64,000 nt of DNA from Streptomyces sp. NBC_00820. Lineage in GTDB: Bacteria > Actinomycetota > Actinomycetes > Streptomycetales > Streptomycetaceae. The position numbers and the translations under genes are program-made. The notes beneath the pieces were generated by a model. That model searched no databases, had not been told where the DNA came from, and worked only from the letters and a program-made list of their open reading frames with translations. The stretch is from NCBI RefSeq assembly GCF_036347055.1, contig NZ_CP108882.1, positions 7,428,001 through 7,492,000 on the forward strand, given 5' to 3'. Shown here in pieces: positions 39,187-46,459 of the stretch (the stretch's first letter is position 1; each line of letters begins with the position of its first letter).

Positions 39187-41070
39187 TCAGCGGACCGGTT
39201 CGGCTGCTTCGGTTGGTTCGGCCGGTTCGGTCGGGGTGGCGGGTGCTTCAGGGGTCGCCGGTTCGGCCGGGGTGACCGGTCCGGCCGGCGTGGCCGGTTC
39301 GGGCGTCCAGCCGCCGACCAGGTCCCGGTACAGGTCAGAGGCCTCCAGCAGCTCGTCGTGACTGCCGCATGCCGTGCGCGGGCCGTCCAGGACCAGGATC
39401 CGGTCGGCGCGCCGCGCGGAACTGATGCGGTGGGCCACGACCACCAGCGTGCCGCCCGGGCGCGCGGCGAACGCCCTCTCGGCCCGGGCCTCCGCCTCAG
39501 GGTCGAGATGGCAGGTCGCCTCGTCGAGCAGGGCGAGCGGTGCGGGCGAGAGGTAGGCCCTGGTCAGCGCGATCAGCTGCCGCTCGCCCGCCGACAGCGT
39601 CGCCGGATCGACCCGGGCCGCCGGCCCGCCCAGCGTCCGCATCAGCTCTGTCAGCCCGACCGCCTCGGCAGCCGTCATCAGTTCCTCCTCCGGCACCGGG
39701 TGGGAGCGGAAGAGGCCCAGGTTCTCGGCGAGGGTGCCCCCGTGGACGTACGCCTCCTGCGGAATGAGCACCCGGGACGCGCGCGCGTCCGGCCGAGTTG
39801 CGGTACGTCCGAATGTCCGTACGACACCTCGTCCCGGCTCCAGCAGCCCGGCCACCAGCCCCGTCAGCGTCGACTTCCCGACCCCGCTCGGCCCCACGAC
39901 GACCAGATGATCGCCCGCCGGGAGGCTGAGGTCGACCCCGTCGAGCACCGGCTCGCTCGCGGGGCCGTACGCGAAGGTGACGGAGTCGAGGGTGAACGCG
40001 GGGGCGTCGGTGCGCGGGGGCGGAGTGGTGGTCGCCGGGGCGGCGGTGGCCGGGGCGGTGGTGGCCGGGGCGGACGACCCGGGCACGTCCTGCGGGGCGT
40101 GCTGCCGGGTGCGGCCCGCCGTACGCCGGGAGCCGTCCTGCGGGGCGGGTGACGTCGGTGCGGTCAGGCGGCGCAGGACGATCGTGAGGCGGGAGCCGCT
40201 GGTGCCGAGGCCGTGGACCAGGTTCTGGAGGGCGGGCAACAGCGACTGGGTGACGTAGGCGAGGGCGCCGAGGAGGGCACCGGGGGAGACGCCTCGGCGG
40301 AGCAGCCAGGGCGCGGTGACGAGCAGCAGCAGCACGGGGAGTTCGCCCCCGACCGCCAGGGCCGCCACGCGCGCCACGCTCCAGTGGGCCAGAGCCCGGG
40401 AGGCGCGCCGCTCGGCGTCGACGCGGGCCGCGGTGTCCGCCGCCACCGCTTTCTCGGCGCCGGCCGCGGTGACGTCGCGCAGGGCCGGACAGACCTCGCC
40501 CAGCTGCGCGGCGAGCGCCTCGTCGGCGACGAGGAAGGCCTCCTGACGCCGGGCCAGGGGTCGCAGGGTCGCCGCGAACAGGCACACCCCGGCCACCAGC
40601 GGGGGCACGACCACCGCGAGCAGGAGTGGTGCCAGCGAGAACAGGCCGATCAGGGCGCCCGCGGCGGTGAACACGAACGCGCGGGAGACCATCACCACTC
40701 CGGCGAGCGTGTCCCGGGCGATCTCCACCTGCTGGGTCAGCCCGGACAGCGACCGCGTGTCGGCCTCCCGCACCCCGCGCCCGACCACCGTCTCCACCAG
40801 CCGGTCCCGGACCGGTTCGACGAGCGCGGCGACCACCCCGTACACCCGCCCGGTCCCGTACGCCCCCGCCACCACCGCGAGCCCGGCCGTCCCGAGCCAC
40901 ACCAGGCCGGTACGGGCGTGCCCGGCGAGGAAGCCCGTGTCCAGCGCGCGGGCCAGGGCGTAGCCGACCAGGAAGGTCTGCCCGCTCTCCAGCAGCGACC
41001 AGACGCCGAGCCCGGCCAGCACCGGCCACCGCGCCCTCAGGTACCGCAGTGCCCGCGTGGAGAGGTTCAC
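39187..41070 (-). CDS. ramB: ABC transporter permease/ATPase of the SapB/AmfS locus (RamB-like)
   Basis: This 627-residue fused ABC transporter has about six membrane helices in residues 1-310, a Pro/Ala/Thr-rich linker, and an ATPase with Walker A VVGPSGVGKST, signature LSAGERQLI and Walker B LALLDEATCHLD. The C-terminus is a low-complexity tail of Pro/Ala/Thr/Glu repeats (EPATP, TPTEPAEPTEAAEP). With the preceding ABC protein it should export the ramS lanthipeptide. Its GTG overlaps the ramA-like stop as GTGA. The order matches ramA-ramB of S. coelicolor; the S. griseus equivalents are amfB and amfA. Confidence 0.88.
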   Translation of the reverse strand: MNLSTRALRYLRARWPVLAGLGVWSLLESGQTFLVGYALARALDTGFLAGHARTGLVWLGTAGLAVVAGAYGTGRVYGVVAALVEPVRDRLVETVVGRGVREADTRSLSGLTQQVEIARDTLAGVVMVSRAFVFTAAGALIGLFSLAPLLLAVVVPPLVAGVCLFAATLRPLARRQEAFLVADEALAAQLGEVCPALRDVTAAGAEKAVAADTAARVDAERRASRALAHWSVARVAALAVGGELPVLLLLVTAPWLLRRGVSPGALLGALAYVTQSLLPALQNLVHGLGTSGSRLTIVLRRLTAPTSPAPQDGSRRTAGRTRQHAPQDVPGSSAPATTAPATAAPATTTPPPRTDAPAFTLDSVTFAYGPASEPVLDGVDLSLPAGDHLVVVGPSGVGKSTLTGLVAGLLEPGRGVVRTFGRTATRPDARASRVLIPQEAYVHGGTLAENLGLFRSHPVPEEELMTAAEAVGLTELMRTLGGPAARVDPATLSAGERQLIALTRAYLSPAPLALLDEATCHLDPEAEARAERAFAARPGGTLVVVAHRISSARRADRILVLDGPRTACGSHDELLEASDLYRDLVGGWTPEPATPAGPVTPAEPATPEAPATPTEPAEPTEAAEPVR

Positions 41071-42905
41071 GTGCCGCTCCCTTCGCCGCCCCCGAACACC
41101 GCCCGGTACGCGGGGATTTGCCACAGCTCGCCGTGGGTTCCCACCGCGCGCACCCGGCCCCCGTCCAGCCAGGCGACCGTGTCGGCGCGGGCGGCGGTGG
41201 CGGTGCGGTGGGCCACGAGCAGGCGGGTGGGGCCGGTGCCCGGGGCCAGCAGGGCACGGGTGATCTCGTGCTCGGTGACCGTGTCCAGGCTGGAGAGGGC
41301 GTCGTCGAGGACCAGCAGGCGGCCACCGTGGGCGAAGGCGCGGGCGAGGCCGAGCCGCTGGGACTCGCCGCCGGAACGGGGGGCGTCGGCAAGGCGGGTG
41401 GCGTAGCCCTGGGGCAGTCTGCGGACGAAGTCGTCGGCACGTGCCGTGCGCGCCGCCGACCGGACGCGGTCGGGGGAGGGACGGGTGACACCGAACGCGA
41501 CGGTGTCCTCGACGGTCGTACCGAGCAGGGCCGGGCGCTCGAAGGCGTACGAGACCGCGCCGCGCAGTTCGTCGTGCGTCAGCTCGCGCAACGGGACGCC
41601 GTCCAGGAGGACTTCACCGCCGTCCGGGTCCGCGAGGCGGCCGGCGACCGCGGCGAGGAGCGACTTCCCGCTGCCGGAGCGGCCCACGACCGCGAGGGTC
41701 GTGCCGCCGGGAACAGATAGATCGACATCATCCAGGACGGTCCGCCCGCCCCGGCGTGCCGTCACGCCCCGCAGCTCCAGCCGCCCGGAGCCGGCCGGCA
41801 GCCGCCGGGAGCCGTGCGCCGGCGCCGGTTCGCGCAGTACCTCGGCGAGTCGCGCGGTCGCCGCGCGGGCCCGGCTGACCGCGGCGAGCCGGCCGACCAG
41901 CACGCCTACGCCGGTCGCCAGCGCGGCGTACCGGGAGGCCGCCAGCAGCTCGCCCACCGAGAGCCGGTGCCGGGCGAGCAGCAGCCCGGCCACCGCGACC
42001 ACGCCCAGGTTCAGCAGCGGCGCCACGGTGACCGCCTGCGCGGCGGCCCGCCCCTGCACCCGCCACATGCGGTGCCCGGCCCGGGACAGCTCCGCCAGCG
42101 GGGCGAGGACACGCGCCGTCTCCCGGTCCTCGGCGCCCGCCGCCCGGATCGTACGGTGGCCGCCGATCGCCTCCGCCAGCGCCGCCGCGATCCCGCCCTG
42201 CACCCGCTGGTAGTCGGCCACACACGCCGACGTGTCACGGGCGAGGGCGCGCAGCAGCAGTGCCAGCACCGGCGCCCCGGCCAGGAACACGGCCGCCAGC
42301 CACGGGTCGATGAGGCCGAGCGCCACCACGGCACCGACCGGCCCGGCGAGCGCGGCGAGCAGCGCGGCCACCGCGCCCGGCGCCGTCCCGGCCTGCGCGG
42401 CGTTGCCGACGAGCCGCGCGACGAGGTCTCCGGCGCCGAACCGGGCGCCCGCGCGCGGACCCAGTGCCAGCACGTGCCCGGTGACCCGGCGGCGCAGCCA
42501 CGCGGTGGACCGCGCGTCGACCGTGCCGGTGAGGACATCCGCGCACCCGTCGAGCACGGCGAGCAGCACCACCAGCCCCGCGCAGCAGGCGACCCAGCGC
42601 CCCGCCGGCGCCTGGGCCAGCAGCAGGTCGAGGGCGCGGCCGAGGGCGGCGGGCAACAGCAGCCCGGCCGCCGTCGCGGCCGTACTCACCGCGCACAGGA
42701 CGGCACACCGGACGCCGCCGTGCCGGAGCACGGCGCGCGCGAGCCGGTCGGGGGCGTCGGGGTCGGCGTCGGAGGCGGAGCCGGAGCCGGGCTCGGGGGC
42801 ACGGCCGGAGCCTGAGCCCGAGCCCGAGCCGGAGTCGGAGCCGGGGGCAGGGGCGGAGCCCGAGCCCGAGCCCGAGCCGGGGGCAGGGGCGGCGTCGGAT
42901 GTCAT
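41067..42905 (-). CDS. ramA: ABC transporter permease/ATPase of the SapB/AmfS locus (RamA-like)
   Basis: This 612-residue fused ABC transporter has an unusual N-terminal extension of Gly-Ser, Ala-Pro and Asp-Pro repeats (about residues 5-50). Membrane helices follow from about residue 60, then an ATPase with Walker A VVGRSGSGKSLL, signature RSGGESQRL and Walker B LLVLDDALSSLD. The signature SGGES and the DDALSS Walker B identify a functional-looking nucleotide-binding domain. It should form a heterodimer with RamB. The ATG at 42905 follows GAGG by eight bases. It is separated from ramS by a 525-base region with a strong hairpin. Confidence 0.88.
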   Translation of the reverse strand: MTSDAAPAPGSGSGSGSAPAPGSDSGSGSGSGSGRAPEPGSGSASDADPDAPDRLARAVLRHGGVRCAVLCAVSTAATAAGLLLPAALGRALDLLLAQAPAGRWVACCAGLVVLLAVLDGCADVLTGTVDARSTAWLRRRVTGHVLALGPRAGARFGAGDLVARLVGNAAQAGTAPGAVAALLAALAGPVGAVVALGLIDPWLAAVFLAGAPVLALLLRALARDTSACVADYQRVQGGIAAALAEAIGGHRTIRAAGAEDRETARVLAPLAELSRAGHRMWRVQGRAAAQAVTVAPLLNLGVVAVAGLLLARHRLSVGELLAASRYAALATGVGVLVGRLAAVSRARAATARLAEVLREPAPAHGSRRLPAGSGRLELRGVTARRGGRTVLDDVDLSVPGGTTLAVVGRSGSGKSLLAAVAGRLADPDGGEVLLDGVPLRELTHDELRGAVSYAFERPALLGTTVEDTVAFGVTRPSPDRVRSAARTARADDFVRRLPQGYATRLADAPRSGGESQRLGLARAFAHGGRLLVLDDALSSLDTVTEHEITRALLAPGTGPTRLLVAHRTATAARADTVAWLDGGRVRAVGTHGELWQIPAYRAVFGGGEGSGT

Positions 42906-43364
42906 CGCTGGTGCCTCACTTCGACGGCGGGGGTCTGATGGTGGCCCGGTGTCGGTTCCGCTGGTGGTCCGGCGGTGGTCCGGCGGTGGTCCGTCCTCGG
43001 TTCGGTCGTGGCCCGGCGGCGGGCCGGCCGTACTCCGGCGGGGCGGGAGCGGAGACCCCGTTCGCCGTGGGCAGCGGCCGTCGGCGCGGCGAGCCGCGTG
43101 CGGCGGCCGGCCGGGCGTGTCGTTCCAGGGGGTCCGCCGAGACCTCCACCGGGGCGGTCCGGCCGTCAGGCCCGCGTGGGGGCCGGGCCGGACGGTCCGA
43201 GCGGCCCGAACGAACCGGCCGCCCCGCACGGCTCGCACGGACCGGCCGCCCCGCACGCCCCGAACGGCCGGAACTGCCAGGGCAGTCGGACGGCGTGACA
43301 CAAGCAGAGCGGCCGGAGTGGCTCCAGCGACCCGAGCGCCCCGAGCGGTCAGGGCGAACGGGAA
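42906..43364. other. ramS-ramA intergenic region with direct repeats
   Basis: About 460 bases hold no supported gene. GGTGGTCCGGC-type words are repeated near 42961-42990. The 17-base sequence ACCGGCCGCCCCGCACG occurs at 43214 and again at 43241. Long frames here are Arg/Pro-rich shadows. In other ram loci ramS and ramA are much closer, so this spacer is unusually long. Confidence 0.5.
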
Positions 43365-43412
43365 GGCTCCGGACGGCCTCCCCCCGCGTGGAGGGGAGAA
43401 CCGCCCGGAGCC
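43365..43412 (-). terminator. hairpin after ramS (attenuator or terminator)
   Basis: GGCTCCGGACGGCCTCCCC pairs with GGGGAGAACCGCCCGGAGCC with small mismatches, starting 19 bases after the ramS stop in its reading direction. It probably stops most transcripts after ramS so that the precursor is made in excess of the transporters, as known for other ram loci. Confidence 0.6.
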
Positions 43413-43430
43413 CTGGACTCACCGGTCCGG

Positions 43431-43547
43431 TCAGAGGCAGAGCAGGATGCTCGCCGCCGAGACGCAGGAGAGCAGGCTCAGCGTGCTCGCGCCGCCGCCG
43501 TGGTTGTGGTCGTCGGACTCCAGGATCTGCAGGTCGAGAAGTGCCAT
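43431..43547 (-). CDS. ramS: SapB/AmfS-like class III lanthipeptide precursor
   Basis: The 38-residue peptide starts MALLDLQ, the conserved leader of AmfS/RamS that binds the RamC-type synthetase. The core has two Ser-x2-Ser-x3-Cys motifs, Ser21-Ser24-Cys28 (STLSLLSC) and Ser30-Ser33-Cys37 (SAASILLC), which class III enzymes convert to lanthionine or labionin rings. Only Val29 separates the two motifs, whereas SapB and AmfS have two residues there. The leader end is His/Asp/Gly-rich (DDHNHGGG). The product should be a hydrophobic surfactant peptide aiding aerial growth. AAAGGA lies seven bases before the ATG. Confidence 0.93.
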   Translation of the reverse strand: MALLDLQILESDDHNHGGGASTLSLLSCVSAASILLCL

Positions 43548-43597
43548 GATCGTGTCCTTTCGATTGATGTGGGGACGGGGGTACAGCCACGGCACCG

Positions 43598-46288
43598 TCA
43601 GGTCACGGAGCCGCGTATGGGGGCCGCCTGTGGCGGCGGGAGGAAGGGCAGGTGCGCGGCGGGCCCGGCGTCGAGTGCCGAGGCGAGCGCGAGCAGGCAA
43701 CCTGCCGTTCCGGTGGCGAGGTCCATGGAGAGGCGCATCATCTGGTGCCCGGGGAAGGCGAGTTGGCCCTCGTAGGCCATCGTGAACCAGCCGAGCCCCG
43801 CGATCTGCTGGGCGAGGCGTTCCCGGGTCGCACCCGGCGCGGAACCCCGGGCGAGGTGCAGGATCATCCCGGCGCGCCCCTGGAAGAGGCCGGGCTGGGC
43901 GTAGAAGCGGGAGGTCGCGGCGGTGAGGATGCCGTCCCGGGCGCGCTCGAACTCCTCGGCGGCAGCGGCCGCGTGGGCGAACAGTGCCGACTCCCGGCCG
44001 TCGGTGGTCGCGCCGGCCAGGGCGCCGAACGCGGCGCCGCCGGAGCCCGCGTGCGCCAGGTAGTCGTCGAGGACCAGCCCGATCCCCGCGCTTCCGTCCC
44101 CGAGGTACGGCAGCGTCCGCCAGCCCTCGTCGACCTCCAGGCCCCCGGTCGCCTTCTGGACGACACAGCCGGCCAGGTCACGGCGGAGCGCCTCGGCCGC
44201 CGCGGCCGCCGCACGGGCGTCGCCGGTCAGCGCGTGGCGCCGGAGCAGGAACAGTGCGGGACCGCTCGCGCCGCGCATCAGTCCGGCCCGGCGCCGAGGC
44301 GTGTCCGGTATCGGTTCGGCGAGGCGGCGTATCAGGATCTCCTCGGCCTCGGCGGCACACGCCAGCAGGTCCGGCTCGCCGGTCGAGGCGGCCAAGTGGC
44401 CGAGAACCAGGCCGAGTCCGGCGAGACCGCCGTGGAGATCGGAGGACAGCTTGCGCCAGTTCTCCCGCAGGATGCCGGAGACCAGGTCCAACGCGCGCTG
44501 CCGGTGACCCAGTCGGTCGAGGACCAGGGCGACGCCCGCGAGGCCGTCGTACAGGCCGAGCGGGGTGCCGGGCGGCGGCGGGGCGGTGTGGTCCAGCAGC
44601 CAGCGCTCGCCCTCCTCGTAGCGGGCGGCACCGCAGGCCGCCAGCGCGTACAGCACACCGGCCGCGCCGTGCGCCAGGCCGAGGCCGCCGCCGTCGCCGA
44701 ACTGGGCGATGTCGCCCGGGAAGAGCCGGTCGTCGCGCTCCGGGGTCGCGGAGGCCAGGATCGCCTTCACCATCGAGTCCCGGCTGTGCGGCCAGTCTCC
44801 GGGCAGCGTCAGGGGCGCGGCCGTACGACGGGTCCGGCCGCCCGCGACGTCCCGGGTGATCTCGGCGACCGCCTCGTCCAGGAAGGCGCGCGGTACGTCC
44901 GGGAACTGCTCCGCTATCACCTCGGCCAGATGCGCGGCCTTGCCGCGGTCCACCACGAACAGCGTGGTCACGGGCAGGAACAGGGCGAGCCGCAGACAGG
45001 CCAGCGCGTACCGGTCCACGTCCTTGCCGCGGCGGTCCGGCGGGGCGAAGAAGCCGGGGTGCGCGACCGTCTGCCGGCCGTTCTCCTCGGCCGGGGCGGC
45101 CGCCTCGAAGTCGATGAGGTACACCGTCTCCTCGTCCGGCGCGACCATGATGTTGAAGACGTGCAGGTCGTTGAAGACCAGCCCGCGAGCGTGCAGCGCC
45201 TCCACCGCCCGCTCCACCGCCCCGTGCACGCGCAGCGCCCAGGCCGTGTAGTCGGCGATCCCCGCCGGGTCGGGGTCGGGTGTGAGCAGCGGATGGCGCT
45301 CGGCGAAGAACGAGTTGAGCGGACGCCCCTCCACGAACTCCATCACCAGGAACCGGTGCTCGCCCAGGGCGAACCAGTCCAGCACCTCCGGCACCACGCC
45401 CGTCCCGGCGGCCCGCTCCAGCGCCTCCTTCTCGCGCTCCAGCCGGGCCACCGCGTCCGCGCCGTCGGCGGCGAGCCCCGCGTGCGGCCGGCCCTCCTTC
45501 AGCACCACCCGGCGGCCGTCCCGGGTGTCCGTGCCGACGTACACCCCGCCGCCGTTGGAGAAGTGCAGCGCCTTCTCGATGCGGTACGGCAGTTCGCCCA
45601 CCGTCGTGGTGTTGCGGGCCTCCAGCTGCGGCCGCAGGAACTCCGGCAGCGTGACCCACTCCGGAACCTGGAAGGACGGATCGCGCCGGTCCGGCACCAG
45701 ACGCCCCTCGCCGTCGGCCACCGCCAGGACCAGCGAACCGCGCTCGTCGACGACGTACCGGCGGGCGAAGGCGCCGTAGCGGACGTAGAGCGGGCCGTCC
45801 TCCCAGCGCAGGTCGGTCAGGATGTACGGCCCCTCGAAGCCCTTCAGCAGCGCACCCAACTCGCGCAGCACCTCGTGTAGTTGCTCCTCGCCGTCGGGGT
45901 AGACGGTGACGAACTTGCCGCTGGTGTCGCGGCCCGCGTACTTGGCGTTGCGCAGATGCAGCAGATGCGGTCCGGGCACGAACTTGAACGGGATGCGGCG
46001 CGGCACGCAGTAGTCCCACACGATGTCCGCTATTCGCTCCGCGTTCACCGCCGTCGCCGAGGAGTGGATCTTCCAGCCCTGGGCCGGCGCCGGCGGCGGT
46101 GTGCCGTCCTCGCCCAGCGGGGTCAGTGTCAGCCAGTCGCCGGTGCGCCCCGCGTGCCAGCCGTCGGGGACCGCGCGGCGGGCCGTCGCGAACTGCGGTG
46201 CCGGTTCGCCGCCGCCGGCCGAGAGCCGGTCGGGCGTGTCGTAGAAGTGCGTGTCGGCGAGCGCGTACACCTCGTACCGCTTGTCCAT
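43598..46288 (-). CDS. ramC: class III lanthionine synthetase (RamC/AmfT)
   Basis: This 896-residue enzyme has an N-terminal lyase-like region (about 1-220), a Ser/Thr-kinase-like domain (about 225-480, with VVLKEG, catalytic loop GLVFNDLHVFNIM and metal motif IDFEAA) and a C-terminal LanC-like cyclase (about 520-880). The cyclase has repeated Gly motifs such as LAHGAAGVLYAL, GLYDGLAGVALVLD and LHGGLAGLGLVLG. The Cys-His zinc ligands of LanC are absent, as in other RamC-type enzymes. It should phosphorylate and dehydrate Ser residues of the RamS core and form thioether rings. It is the first gene of the operon, with ramS 50 bases downstream. A GGGAGGGG sits just before its ATG. Confidence 0.93.
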   Translation of the reverse strand: MDKRYEVYALADTHFYDTPDRLSAGGGEPAPQFATARRAVPDGWHAGRTGDWLTLTPLGEDGTPPPAPAQGWKIHSSATAVNAERIADIVWDYCVPRRIPFKFVPGPHLLHLRNAKYAGRDTSGKFVTVYPDGEEQLHEVLRELGALLKGFEGPYILTDLRWEDGPLYVRYGAFARRYVVDERGSLVLAVADGEGRLVPDRRDPSFQVPEWVTLPEFLRPQLEARNTTTVGELPYRIEKALHFSNGGGVYVGTDTRDGRRVVLKEGRPHAGLAADGADAVARLEREKEALERAAGTGVVPEVLDWFALGEHRFLVMEFVEGRPLNSFFAERHPLLTPDPDPAGIADYTAWALRVHGAVERAVEALHARGLVFNDLHVFNIMVAPDEETVYLIDFEAAAPAEENGRQTVAHPGFFAPPDRRGKDVDRYALACLRLALFLPVTTLFVVDRGKAAHLAEVIAEQFPDVPRAFLDEAVAEITRDVAGGRTRRTAAPLTLPGDWPHSRDSMVKAILASATPERDDRLFPGDIAQFGDGGGLGLAHGAAGVLYALAACGAARYEEGERWLLDHTAPPPPGTPLGLYDGLAGVALVLDRLGHRQRALDLVSGILRENWRKLSSDLHGGLAGLGLVLGHLAASTGEPDLLACAAEAEEILIRRLAEPIPDTPRRRAGLMRGASGPALFLLRRHALTGDARAAAAAAEALRRDLAGCVVQKATGGLEVDEGWRTLPYLGDGSAGIGLVLDDYLAHAGSGGAAFGALAGATTDGRESALFAHAAAAAEEFERARDGILTAATSRFYAQPGLFQGRAGMILHLARGSAPGATRERLAQQIAGLGWFTMAYEGQLAFPGHQMMRLSMDLATGTAGCLLALASALDAGPAAHLPFLPPPQAAPIRGSVT

Positions 46289-46315
46289 GCCCCTCCCGTC
46301 CCTTCCTCCGGCCGG

Positions 46316-46351
46316 CCCGGTTCTCCCGGGCGACCCGGTTCCATCGGGCGA
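46316..46351. repeat. tandem 18-bp direct repeat in the ramC leader
   Basis: CCCGGTTCTCCCGGGCGA is followed directly by CCCGGTTCCATCGGGCGA (15 of 18 identical), then a partial third CCGGGAT. The repeat lies 28-63 bases before the ramC start on its transcribed strand. It could be a RamR-binding site or a leader-RNA element. Confidence 0.45.
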
Positions 46352-46459
46352 CCGGGATAGACACTCGCAGGAGTCGGCCGAACGCGGACAGTAGCGGCTG
46401 TCATGAGGTCGTCATGCGGAACGCACATGTAAAGATGTGTTCGGGTCGTTTCGAGCGGT

